In this document: positions 29,569 to 37,962 of the stretch, piece after piece
Position numbering within the stretch: the stretch's first letter is position 1
Layout: every line of letters starts with the position of its first letter
Origin: CAZMXS01 sp964570325
GTDB taxonomy: Bacteria; Verrucomicrobiota; Kiritimatiellia; CAIQIC01; CAZMXS01
DNA: 64,000 nt
Assembly: GCA_964570325.1 (NCBI GenBank)
Contig: CAZMXS010000014.1
Coordinates: 1 to 64,000, forward strand
Direction of reading: 5' to 3'
Made by a program: the position numbers and the translations under genes
The notes under the pieces: model-generated
What the model was told of the DNA's origin: nothing
The model's database searches: none
Seen by the model: only the letters and a program-made list of their open reading frames with translations

Positions 29569-32500
29569 TCAGGGCTTGCTGACGTTCAGCCGGAACATCC
29601 GTATGGGTTGGCCGAAAGGCACAATGAAGTTCATGTTCGTCGTTCCCGGAGCGACAAAGTTGGTCAGCAAGAGCCAAACTTGATCATTCGGCAACAGGGA
29701 CTCGCCTTCAACTCCATACAAACGGCCGGAACTTGTCCACCAATCCAGTCCATAGCCCAGTTGGTTGCAGATCGTCTGGGTCATGACCACATTGCCTTGC
29801 CGCCAGTTGGTATAGACCCGTTCCCAGCAATCCGTGCCATACACCATCGCCGGGCCGTCGCTATGGAAATAGGACGCCGGGTTGGTCGGGTTGGTGTCCG
29901 CAATCTCCTCCTGCCAGGTCGGGATGCGGTCGTTGTCCTGATCGCCCGCCGCCGCTTCTTCGAAATTGTTCGTGAACCCATATTGCGCCAGCCACCATTC
30001 CGGCGTGCTGGTGTTGGTCGTGGTGTTCTCCGCGAAATGCGCCATGACCGCCTTCGCCCCGTCCATCCGCACAACCAATGGGTTGGCATATGACGTCGCG
30101 TCGCCGGTCCAGTTGGTAAAGTGGTAATAGGCGTCCGCCAGCGCGCCGACCGTCACCAGTTCGCCGTTGGTGAACCAGCCGGCGATCCGATCCACCGTCC
30201 CATGCGCCCCGGCCGTCGGATTCAGCCAGTAATTGGTCGTCCACAGCCACGTCAGCACGGCCGCGCCCTGTACCGTCACCACCGCCTGCGTCCCTTCCCC
30301 GCTATCCGGCGTCAGGTTCTCCGTCGCCACCCAGCCGACGCAAAGATATTGCGTCGTCCCGCGCGTGTCCGGCGTATGCACCTGGTTGGTCAGCACGCTA
30401 TCCTCCAGGTTCGTGTAGACGCCGACGGGCGGCGTCGCGCTACCGTACGCGGAGACAATTTCCAGCGTGTAGTAGCCCAGCACCCGGAATGTGTTGGTCA
30501 CCGGCGCAGCCGGCATCCAGTTGGCGTTGCCGGCCTGCCGCGCCACCACCGACACCGACCCCGGCCCGGTGAAACTCAGGTTCGTTCCGCCCGGTCCGGT
30601 AATCTGGCCCGGCGCCCAGGTCTGGAAGGTCACCGCCAGCCCGGAATCCGCCGTCGCCGCCAACCCGTAGACATCGCGCTCCGTCAGGGTGGGGATTGGT
30701 GGGAAGGTGATCGTCTGGCTGGCCCGCGCCACCGTCAGCGTGTCCGCCGCCGAGCCCTGCCAGTTTGCGTCGTTGACCGTGCCCGTCACCGCATAGTTGC
30801 CGGCGTTGGTCGGCGCCCAGGCGTGGCCGTTGTAGGTGAACTCCACGGTCAAGCCGCTCGGATCGGTCGTCGCGGTCACATTGCGGGCGGTGCCGTCATA
30901 GGTCTGCGCCAGGTTTTGCAAGTACACGCCGGCCGTGCCTTTCGCCACCGTCAGCGTGCCGGTCTGCATGCCTTCGTAAAGGACTTCATTAACCACGCCG
31001 GTCACTGCGTAACTGCCGACCGCCGTCGGGGCCGTACCGCTGCCGTCGTAGGTAATGTCCACTGTCAACCCGGTCGGCGCCGTGGTGGCCGTCACCACGC
31101 GCGGCGTCCCGTCATACGCTTGCGTTAAGTTGTGCAACGTCACGTCCGCGATTGCCTTGTTCACGTTGAATGTATTGGTCACTTCCGGGGCTGGATTCCA
31201 GTTGGCATTACCAGGTTGCGAAGCGATGATGCTGACCGTGCCCGCGCCGGTGAAGGACAAATTGGTGCCGCCCGTGATGGAAGCCGGTCCGGCACCCACC
31301 GCAAAGTCCACGGTCAGCCCGCTGGAAGCCGTCGCCGCCAGCCCCACCTTGTTCGTTGTCACTTGGTCGCCGATCGGCGGGAAACTGATGGTCTGGTCGG
31401 CCTTGGCCGCCGCGCCGGCCAGATAAACGATGTAGGGCGATGGCCCATCGCTGACGATATGCACGGCGGCGGTGTGGGTGCCGGCGACCGACGCATTGAA
31501 GATTACGCTGAAATCGGCCTTGGACCCTTCCGCCAATGTCGTGGGAATCCCGTCTATGCTGAACTGTCCGGCGCCCGCGCCGTTGGTTGTCACGCCGCTG
31601 ATGGTCAGCAGCCCTACACCATTATTGGTGACTGCCAGCCAATTAGTTCGCACTGCGCCGGCGGTCAGAAGCCCAAAGTCTGTGCCATTGGCTGCGCTGG
31701 CCGGATCCCCGCTGGCGATTAACGCGCCGTTGGTGCCCAACACTTGAAGGCCGGGACCGATGTATGTGAAGGCATTGTCCTTCGGGGTTTCGCCAAAACT
31801 GATGGAGTCCACCCGGATATTCACAGTTCCGACTCCGGCGGGCGCGGTTACCACCACCTGCGTCGGGGTCTGGTCCACGACCGGCGCCGTGCCGACGCCC
31901 CATACCACGTTGGTGATGTCGCCGGCACAGAGATTGGAGCCAACGATGGCTACCGGGTAACCGCCGGTGAGCGCACCGCTGCTGGGGACGATCGCGGAAA
32001 TAACGCCCGTTGGGTTGTAGAGGTATACCGATGAGAACAGCGAATTGCCCACGCTGGCGGATTGCACCGTCATATCAACCAAACCGGGCGCAGATCCCGG
32101 CGGAACGACCAACCGCACCCAATTGGTTCCCTGGCCAAGGATATTGGTCGTGCCGGTCACGCCCACGACGACGTTCGTGATGTCGGACCCGTTCCCCAAT
32201 GAGCCCACTTCAACGTTGGTGATCGCAACCGTGTTCAATCCCCGGAGAGGTCCGTTGTTGGGGATCACGCTTGTTGTGCGCTCAATTTTGCCTTCAAAGA
32301 CAATCATGCAATCGTTCGCGTAGGCGCTGGCGGTGAGGTTGGTCATATACCAATAGACATACGCGGACCGTGCCGCAGTGCCGTACAGCCGGAGCCGGAT
32401 CGGCCGGTTGGTCACGTTCATGAAATTCAGCGCATTGGTGTAGTTCCTGAAGGAATTGGTGGTTGAGAGATAGTCGCGATTCGTCCATATCCCATCAGTG

Positions 32501-32991
32501 TGATTATTGTTGCCCGTGATGAGATCCTGCGCATAGTCGTCCGTGTGGGCCCGCAGACGAAAGTGTAATCTGCGTTCGTCGTTCTGGCCCCGGAGCAGCA
32601 TGTTCGTGAACGAGATCTTGAAGCCGTTGCTGACCATAAACATGAACTCGATCCAGTTAGTGAGGGGTTTGCCGGTGCCCTGGGTGTAGTTTGTCGGCGA
32701 CACCCCATTCGCGATTTCGTTTGTGATCCAAGGCTCAATGTGAAACCACGAGTTGTCGTTGTATTTGTAAAAATTGGTCCAAGTCATGTGGCAGGACTCT
32801 AGCCCAGGCCCATTCGTCGTCGCCACATAGGGCTGAGAGGCAGCTTGGGCGGAATTGGTTTTTCTCCAGCCGGCCAGCAGATCGGCGTGGAGTGTGTCGG
32901 CCAGACCCAACAAACACATGGCGCCAATGAACCCGCAGCAAGCTGAACTACGATGGATACCCCCCAATGTGGCGCGCATCATATTCTGCAT
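29569..32991 (-). CDS. large secreted modular protein (IPT/TIG, ASPM-like, MBG and InlB-like modules)
   Basis: 1140-aa exported protein. The ATG at 32991 has GGAGG 7 bp upstream. A signal peptide (hydrophobic CCGFIGAMCLLGLADTLHA) precedes an N-terminal anchor-type beta domain (about residues 40-220). IPT/TIG-like repeats follow (220-420; SVIPNNGPLRG, AIVPSSGALTGG), then a choice-of-anchor/ASPM-like domain (425-530). Next is a symmetric block of MBG modules (about 530-836), an InlB-B-like repeat (880-985, GAHGTVDRIAGWF ... YYHFTNWTGDATSY) and a calcium motif GDQDNDRIPTWQEE. The end carries the C-terminal module closing in RMFRLNVSKP. It is rich in Asn/Thr 'TN' pairs, as usual for such surface proteins. 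Function is unknown; adhesion or a cell-surface scaffold is likely. It is transcribed divergently from the GH3 gene. Confidence 0.82.
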   Translation of the reverse strand: MQNMMRATLGGIHRSSACCGFIGAMCLLGLADTLHADLLAGWRKTNSAQAASQPYVATTNGPGLESCHMTWTNFYKYNDNSWFHIEPWITNEIANGVSPTNYTQGTGKPLTNWIEFMFMVSNGFKISFTNMLLRGQNDERRLHFRLRAHTDDYAQDLITGNNNHTDGIWTNRDYLSTTNSFRNYTNALNFMNVTNRPIRLRLYGTAARSAYVYWYMTNLTASAYANDCMIVFEGKIERTTSVIPNNGPLRGLNTVAITNVEVGSLGNGSDITNVVVGVTGTTNILGQGTNWVRLVVPPGSAPGLVDMTVQSASVGNSLFSSVYLYNPTGVISAIVPSSGALTGGYPVAIVGSNLCAGDITNVVWGVGTAPVVDQTPTQVVVTAPAGVGTVNIRVDSISFGETPKDNAFTYIGPGLQVLGTNGALIASGDPASAANGTDFGLLTAGAVRTNWLAVTNNGVGLLTISGVTTNGAGAGQFSIDGIPTTLAEGSKADFSVIFNASVAGTHTAAVHIVSDGPSPYIVYLAGAAAKADQTISFPPIGDQVTTNKVGLAATASSGLTVDFAVGAGPASITGGTNLSFTGAGTVSIIASQPGNANWNPAPEVTNTFNVNKAIADVTLHNLTQAYDGTPRVVTATTAPTGLTVDITYDGSGTAPTAVGSYAVTGVVNEVLYEGMQTGTLTVAKGTAGVYLQNLAQTYDGTARNVTATTDPSGLTVEFTYNGHAWAPTNAGNYAVTGTVNDANWQGSAADTLTVARASQTITFPPIPTLTERDVYGLAATADSGLAVTFQTWAPGQITGPGGTNLSFTGPGSVSVVARQAGNANWMPAAPVTNTFRVLGYYTLEIVSAYGSATPPVGVYTNLEDSVLTNQVHTPDTRGTTQYLCVGWVATENLTPDSGEGTQAVVTVQGAAVLTWLWTTNYWLNPTAGAHGTVDRIAGWFTNGELVTVGALADAYYHFTNWTGDATSYANPLVVRMDGAKAVMAHFAENTTTNTSTPEWWLAQYGFTNNFEEAAAGDQDNDRIPTWQEEIADTNPTNPASYFHSDGPAMVYGTDCWERVYTNWRQGNVVMTQTICNQLGYGLDWWTSSGRLYGVEGESLLPNDQVWLLLTNFVAPGTTNMNFIVPFGQPIRMFRLNVSKP
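30480..31404 (-). repeat. A-B-B'-A' module repeats in the secreted protein
   Basis: Within the 1140-aa protein, two long modules flank two short ones. A (31152-31404) starts QTISFPPIGDQ and ends with PEVTNTFNV. B (30941-31151) contains LTQAYDGTPRVVTATT. B' (30722-30940) contains LAQTYDGTARNVTATT. A' (30480-30721) starts QTITFPPIPTL and ends PVTNTFRV. The order is mirror-like, not a simple tandem. Confidence 0.75.
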
Positions 32992-33036
32992 CACACACCT
33001 CCAGCCCATAGCGTTGCGATAGCAAACTGATGCAAC

Positions 33037-33065
33037 GTATTAGTCGAAAAAAAGCGAATTGTCAA
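33037..33065 (-). promoter_or_regulatory. candidate promoter of the 1140-aa secreted protein gene
   Basis: On the reverse strand a perfect TTGACA (33060-33065) is followed after 17 bp by a weak -10, TAATAC (33037-33042). Transcription would begin near 33,030, giving a leader of about 40 nt that carries the GGAGG ribosome-binding site. The surrounding 60 bp are AT-rich compared with the rest of the window. Confidence 0.42.
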
Positions 33066-33288
33066 TTTTTTTTGGATTTCTTAAAGGCTTTTCCCAGGAA
33101 AGCCCCTCGTCCAAAAGCACGATAGCGACAACGGCGCAACAGAACATGATAGGGGCGGACATCTTGGACCGAAGCCAACCATGATATGCTCCTGCATCAC
33201 GGTACCGGTCGCGGCTTATTCCATTTTACTTTTGCGGCTTTTTCGTGTTCCGTATGGTATCGTGTTCGTTAATCAGGAGGGTTGATCC

Positions 33289-35832
33289 ATGAAGCAGATG
33301 CTATCGAGAAGGGTTGTGCGAATGGCTGCAACCGGTATCATCTGTTTTTCAACATTAGCCATGACAATGAATGCCGCCGCCGAGAAGTTCCCGTACCAGA
33401 ATTCCACTCTGCCCATCGAACTGCGCGTCGAGGATCTGCTCCAACGCATGACTTTGGAGGAGAAGGCTTTACTCACAACGGGCGAGAGTTACATGGACAC
33501 GCGCCGCATCGAGCGGCTCGGGATCCCCGCGCTGAAAATGACTGATGGCCCGCACGGGGTGCGCTGGGACAAGACCACCTGCTTCCCGACCGATCTCGGC
33601 CTGGCCGCCACCTGGGATCCGGCGCTGGTTCGGCGCGTCGGGGTAGCGCTTGCGGAGGAGACCCTCGCGCGCGGGCGCAACGTAATCCTCGGCCCGTGCA
33701 TCAATATCCACCGCGACGCGCGCGGTGGCCGCAACTTCGAGAGCTTTGGCGAGGATCCGTATCTCGCCGGCCGCATGGCCGTCGCTTATGTTCTGGGCGT
33801 GCAGTCCAGGAAAGTAGGCACTTCCACCAAGCATTTCGCTGTCAACAATCAGGAATGGGAGCGGATGACCATCAGCGCCGAAATTGACGAGCGGACGCTG
33901 CGCGAAATCTACCTGCCCGCCTTCAAGGCCGCCGTGCAGGAAGGCAAGACGGTCACCATCATGGCGGCTTACAATCGCGTCAGCGGCCTCTACTGCTGCG
34001 CCCAGCCGCGCCTGCTCACCGACATTCTCAAGAACGAGTGGGGGTTCAAGGGTCTGGTCGTCTCCGATTGGGGCGCCGTCCATGGCACAGTGGATTCTGC
34101 CCTGGCCGGGCTTGATCTGGAAATGCCGGGACCGGGGCCGTTCTTCGGCGAGCCGCTCCTCAAGGCCGTGCAGAACGGCGAAGTCAGCGAGGAGATACTC
34201 AACGACAAAGTCCGCCGAATCCTGCGGGTGATCTTTTCGCTCGGCCTCTTCGAAAAACCGGACCGTCAGGACGAGGGCCGGGTGGACACACCCGGGCACC
34301 GGGCGCTGGCGCGCGAAAGCGGCGCGGCCGGGCTCGTCCTGCTAAAAAACGAAAAGCGCGTCCTGCCGTTCGACCGCCAGGCCGTCAAGTCCATCGCCGT
34401 CATCGGCCCGAACGCCGCCATCCTGCGCACGGGCGGCGGCGGCAGTTCGTCGGTCAACCCCACCTACACCGTCAGCCCGCTTGACGGCCTCAAGAACGCC
34501 GCCGGCAAGATCGCCATCCGCTTTTCCGAAGGCTGCATCCTCCCGGGCGACTTGACGCCTATCCCGTCCGAAGAGCTGTGCCCCCCCGACGGCAAGGAAG
34601 GCGAACACGGCCTGCGCGGCGAGTATTTCACTAACGCCAACCTGGAGGGGCAGCCGGTCCTGACTCGCGTGGATTCACAGGTGAACTTCGATTGGGGCCC
34701 CGGCTCGCCCGGACCGGATATTCCGCCGGACTACTTTTCCGTTCGCTGGACCGGACGGCTGACGCCGGCGCACTCCGGTTCGTACACGCTCGGCATCACC
34801 AGCGACGACGGTTGCCGGCTGTGGCTCGACGGCAAGTTGCTGTTCGACTACTGGGTCAACCAGGCCGGCATTACCCGTTCCGCCGAGGTGGAACTCGAGG
34901 CCGGCCGGGCCTACGAGATCCGCGCGGAATACTTCGAGCAGACCGGGAATGCCATGGTCCGGCTCGGTTGGGCCTACGCCGGCAACCGACTGATCGCCGA
35001 GGCCGCCAAACTCGCGGCGGAGTCCGACGTCGCCGTGGTCTTTGCCGGAATTTCGTACCAGCAGGAGGGCGAGGGCTTCGATCGCGCCGATCTCGAACTG
35101 CCGGGCGAACAGAACGAGCTGATCGCGGCGGTGGCCCGGGCCAACCCGCGCACGGTCGTGGTGCTCAACAACGGCACCCCGCTGAACATGACCGCCTGGA
35201 TTGACCAGGTGCCGGCGGTCATCGAGGCCTTTTACCCCGGCCAGGAAGGCGGCAACGCCATCGCGGATGTGCTCTTCGGCGACGTCAACCCGTCGGGCAA
35301 GCTACCGATGACGCTGCCGCGCCGGCTGGAGGACACCCCGGCCTTTGCCCATTACCCCGGTCGCGACGGCAAAGTCCATTACCGCGAAGGACTGATGGTG
35401 GGGTACCGCTATTATGACACCCGGGAAGTCGCGCCGCTTTTCCCATTTGGCCACGGCCTGTCATACACCGAGTTCACCTATTCGAATCTGCAAATATCGG
35501 CGGACGCCAATGAACAGAATTATCGAATCAATGTCAGTGTGGATGTGGCCAATACCGGCCGGCGCGCCGGCGCCGAAGTGGTCCAGCTCTATGTCCGCGA
35601 TGTCCAATCGAGCCTGGAGCGGCCGCAAAAGGAACTGAAGGCCTTCCAAAAGGTGGCCTTGCGGCCCGGCGAAAAGAAGACCGTGCAGCTTGCGCTTGAT
35701 CGTTCCGCGCTGGAATTTTACGACCCGGCGCGGAACGCTTGGATCGCCGAACCCGGCGAATTTGAAATTCTGGTCGGCCGTTCGTCGCGCGATATCCGCC
35801 TGAAAGGGAAACTGGACTACGAGGGAAAGTAG
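33289..35832 (+). CDS. exported glycoside hydrolase family 3 with PA14 domain (beta-glucosidase-like)
   Basis: 847-aa retaining glycosidase, secreted or periplasmic. The signal peptide is residues 1 to about 31. The (alpha/beta)8 domain carries TDGPHGVRWD, NIHRDARGGRNFESFGEDPYLAG, KHFAVNNQE and the nucleophile D260 in VVSDWG. The second domain is split by a PA14 insert (about residues 445-575; GLRGEYFTNANLEG ... GSYTLGITSDDGCRLWLDG). After it QEGEGFDRADLELPGEQNELI places candidate acid/base Glu at 593/595. A C-terminal fibronectin III-like domain follows (GAEVVQLYVRD). The order matches yeast BglI-type GH3-PA14 enzymes. AGGAGG lies 8 bp before the ATG. Substrate could be beta-glucosides or other beta-linked sugars. 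Monocistronic. Confidence 0.93.
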   Translation: MKQMLSRRVVRMAATGIICFSTLAMTMNAAAEKFPYQNSTLPIELRVEDLLQRMTLEEKALLTTGESYMDTRRIERLGIPALKMTDGPHGVRWDKTTCFPTDLGLAATWDPALVRRVGVALAEETLARGRNVILGPCINIHRDARGGRNFESFGEDPYLAGRMAVAYVLGVQSRKVGTSTKHFAVNNQEWERMTISAEIDERTLREIYLPAFKAAVQEGKTVTIMAAYNRVSGLYCCAQPRLLTDILKNEWGFKGLVVSDWGAVHGTVDSALAGLDLEMPGPGPFFGEPLLKAVQNGEVSEEILNDKVRRILRVIFSLGLFEKPDRQDEGRVDTPGHRALARESGAAGLVLLKNEKRVLPFDRQAVKSIAVIGPNAAILRTGGGGSSSVNPTYTVSPLDGLKNAAGKIAIRFSEGCILPGDLTPIPSEELCPPDGKEGEHGLRGEYFTNANLEGQPVLTRVDSQVNFDWGPGSPGPDIPPDYFSVRWTGRLTPAHSGSYTLGITSDDGCRLWLDGKLLFDYWVNQAGITRSAEVELEAGRAYEIRAEYFEQTGNAMVRLGWAYAGNRLIAEAAKLAAESDVAVVFAGISYQQEGEGFDRADLELPGEQNELIAAVARANPRTVVVLNNGTPLNMTAWIDQVPAVIEAFYPGQEGGNAIADVLFGDVNPSGKLPMTLPRRLEDTPAFAHYPGRDGKVHYREGLMVGYRYYDTREVAPLFPFGHGLSYTEFTYSNLQISADANEQNYRINVSVDVANTGRRAGAEVVQLYVRDVQSSLERPQKELKAFQKVALRPGEKKTVQLALDRSALEFYDPARNAWIAEPGEFEILVGRSSRDIRLKGKLDYEGK

Positions 35833-35879
35833 ACGGTGATCAGCGGCCGGTTATCCGTAATCAGTGGTCAGCGTGATGG

Positions 35880-36003
35880 GTCATCCCGAATCCCCATCCG
35901 CCTTGGCGGATGGAATGAGCGATATCGTTACATGCCCGCGCAGCCGACAGGAGGTTTCTCAACCGCCACAGCCAACGGGCGACTTCGAAATGACCGCGCA
36001 GGG
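35880..36003 (+). repeat. diverged dispersed repeat, copy A
   Basis: About 125 bp upstream of the orphan exported-protein gene that resembles copy B downstream of it. Shared blocks in order: GTCATCCCG; a GATATCGTT-like block; TGCCCGCG; a CAGGAG-type block followed by TTTCTCAACCGCC (copy B TTCCTCAACCGCC); GGGCG; ACCGCGCA. No coding character is evident. Confidence 0.55.
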
Positions 36004-36093
36004 GCCCCAGACCCTGGATCCGTCGTTGAGACGCCACGGGCCACGGATCACGGCTTGACGCTTCCGGCGCGGCGGGTAATGTTGAATATAGAG

Positions 36094-36741
36094 ATGAGAT
36101 TGAAACTGATAGGGTTGTTTTTGTTGGGCGTGGCCGGCGCGGCCTTGGCCGATGTGCCGGATTTTTCTCATTACCAGATTATTCTCGACCGCAAACCGTT
36201 TGGCACGCTGCCCCCACCGCCTCCTCCACCGGAGCCCGTTATCACGCTGGAGCAATCCTTCGCCAAAACCTTGCGCATGTCCGCGCTGCTCGAGGTGGAA
36301 GGCGGCGGCATTCGCGTGGGCCTGATTGATTCGGCCACCGGCAAGAATTTCTTCCTGGGCATCGGCGAGCCGGCCGAGGAGGGCATCGAACTGGTCTCCG
36401 CCGACTACGACAGCGAGGAAGCGGTGATCAAGAAGGGCGAGGAGATGGCGGTGATCAAGCTGCAGTCCGGCGACATCCAGCCGCTGACCCCCGCCCAGCA
36501 GCAGCAGCGCTTGCAGTCCGGCGGCGGCCCCGCGCGCCCCTCCTACGCCGAACGCCGCCAGGCCCGGATGCAGGCGCGCATGGAGCCCCCACCCCAGCCG
36601 AAGTACACCGGCGAGGAACTGGAAAAGCACTTGCAGGAATACCAGATGGAAGTCATCCGCCAGGGCCTGCCGCCCCTCCCCATCCCGTTGACGCCGGAAA
36701 TGGACCAGCAACTGGTCAACGAAGGCGTCCTGCCGCCGTGA
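36094..36741 (+). CDS. exported protein of unknown function (orphan)
   Basis: 215-aa protein with a clear signal peptide MRLKLIGLFLLGVAGAALA, cleaved before DVPDF. After it YQIILDRKPFGTLPPPPPPPEP resembles the start of periplasmic GspC/PilP-like proteins of type II secretion or type IV pili (a 'hxhIhxRxPF' strand followed by a proline linker). A small beta domain follows (residues about 50-125) and then a Gln/Arg/Pro-rich tail with predicted coil. No secretion genes are nearby, so this is only a resemblance. An upstream in-frame ATG at 36079 is an alternative start. The gene lies between two diverged copies of a 125-bp repeat. Confidence 0.68.
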   Translation: MRLKLIGLFLLGVAGAALADVPDFSHYQIILDRKPFGTLPPPPPPPEPVITLEQSFAKTLRMSALLEVEGGGIRVGLIDSATGKNFFLGIGEPAEEGIELVSADYDSEEAVIKKGEEMAVIKLQSGDIQPLTPAQQQQRLQSGGGPARPSYAERRQARMQARMEPPPQPKYTGEELEKHLQEYQMEVIRQGLPPLPIPLTPEMDQQLVNEGVLPP

Positions 36742-36825
36742 GGCGGAGCGCAATGAGAAATCGGTAAACCGCAAGGCCGCCGGGTTGCCGTAACATCAAC
36801 CCCGACAGATAAGCAAAGAAACATT

Positions 36826-36950
36826 GGTCATCCCGCCCCCTGTCCGTCTTGACAGCCGAGGAAAAGCATCTCGTTTTGTGCCCGCGAAACCAGCAGGAGT
36901 TTCCTCAACCGCCCGGTGCTGAAGGGCGGCTTTGCAAGAACCGCGCAAAA
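36826..36950 (+). repeat. diverged dispersed repeat, copy B
   Basis: Counterpart of copy A, same orientation, about 946 bp away and downstream of the orphan exported-protein gene. It shares GGTCATCCCG, a CATCTCGTT block, TGCCCGCG, GCAGGAG followed by TTCCTCAACCGCC, and ACCGCGCAAA. The 284-bp gap it occupies has no other feature. Confidence 0.55.
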
Positions 36951-37024
36951 TATCTCAAGTGATTGGATCGGAATGGTCGCACCCCATTCGCCTCCGCCTC
37001 CGTTCACTGCTCACGGGCCGCCGA

Positions 37025-37735
37025 TCATGGCTGGTAAACCACGGCCGACTTCTGCTTGCCGTTAGTGTCCGTCACGTTGATCTGGTTGTTGCCGGACCCC
37101 GTGCGCGTGTAGGTCACCTGCTGGCCGGCGGTGGATGATGTCGGGCTGATGGTTCCCGATGACGCCGAAACCGACCACGTGTAGCTGCCGCTGCCGCCGT
37201 TGGCGACAAACTGTTGTGTCGCGCCATTGGTATAAATCGTGGCGGAAACCGGCGAAATCGTGATGGCGGTGTTGGTCGGCACCGGGTTGATGATGGCGTC
37301 GCCGTTGACGACGGCCAAGACATTCGGCTCAATCCACTGTGCGCGCATCTCGCCCGTGTCGCCCGAGCCGGTCAGCGTGCCGGCGATAGTGACCGGCTGG
37401 CCGGCCGTGGTTTGGCCTTCCATCTCGAAGGTGGCCACCTTGGTGTCGTCATTGATGTTGCCGATGGTCCCGCGCCAGATCAGCCCGCAGTTATCAATCG
37501 CCTCGAGCTGATCGCCGGTCTGGAAGAGATTCATACTGGTGACCCGATGCCCGCTGTTGGGGGGCTCAACAAAATATCCGCCGTCCGCGCCATCGTAAAA
37601 GCCGCTGAAATCTATGCTCACGTTGCGAATGGTGTCGCTTGAACCGCTGTCACACCCGTTGAAAGACAGTGCGCCCAATCCCAAGGCCAGGAAACACGCA
37701 ATCGGCAAATGCAGGCTCGACCAACTACTTCTCAT
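37025..37735 (-). CDS. lipoprotein with bacterial Ig-like domain
   Basis: 236-aa predicted lipoprotein. The signal sequence ends in the lipobox SFNGC (Cys28). A lipocalin/META-like beta domain follows (about 35-140: FSGFYDGADGGYFVEPP, FQTGDQLEAIDNCGLIWRGTIG, TFEMEGQTTAGQPVTIAGTLTG), then a C-terminal bacterial Ig-like fold (150-236: TNGATQQFVANGGSGSYTWSVS ... GSGNNQINVTDTNG). AAGGA lies about 8 bp before the ATG. It is divergent from the GH5-like lipoprotein. Function unknown; surface exposure or outer-membrane attachment is likely. Confidence 0.75.
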   Translation of the reverse strand: MRSSWSSLHLPIACFLALGLGALSFNGCDSGSSDTIRNVSIDFSGFYDGADGGYFVEPPNSGHRVTSMNLFQTGDQLEAIDNCGLIWRGTIGNINDDTKVATFEMEGQTTAGQPVTIAGTLTGSGDTGEMRAQWIEPNVLAVVNGDAIINPVPTNTAITISPVSATIYTNGATQQFVANGGSGSYTWSVSASSGTISPTSSTAGQQVTYTRTGSGNNQINVTDTNGKQKSAVVYQP

Positions 37736-37962
37736 GGATTCATCCTTACTGCTTTGATTTATCTCACAATCCGTATTGGATACACTTAGACCTTTTAAAG
37801 TTCAAAATCTTTTTCGGATCGGCGGCGTAGACCGGAATTGCGAGAGGTCCCCAGCATTTAACAACAAGACGCATGCCCGCGGTCTTTGTGGTTCAGATTC
37901 TTTCCCACTTGGAATTTACGCTCCATCCTCTTAAAAAAGCTTCAACACCGGAGATTGCAACG

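Noticed and set aside
33088..33108. GGCTTTTCCCAGGAAAGCC hairpin
   Set aside because: Imperfect with a bulge, no U-tract; too weak to call a terminator.
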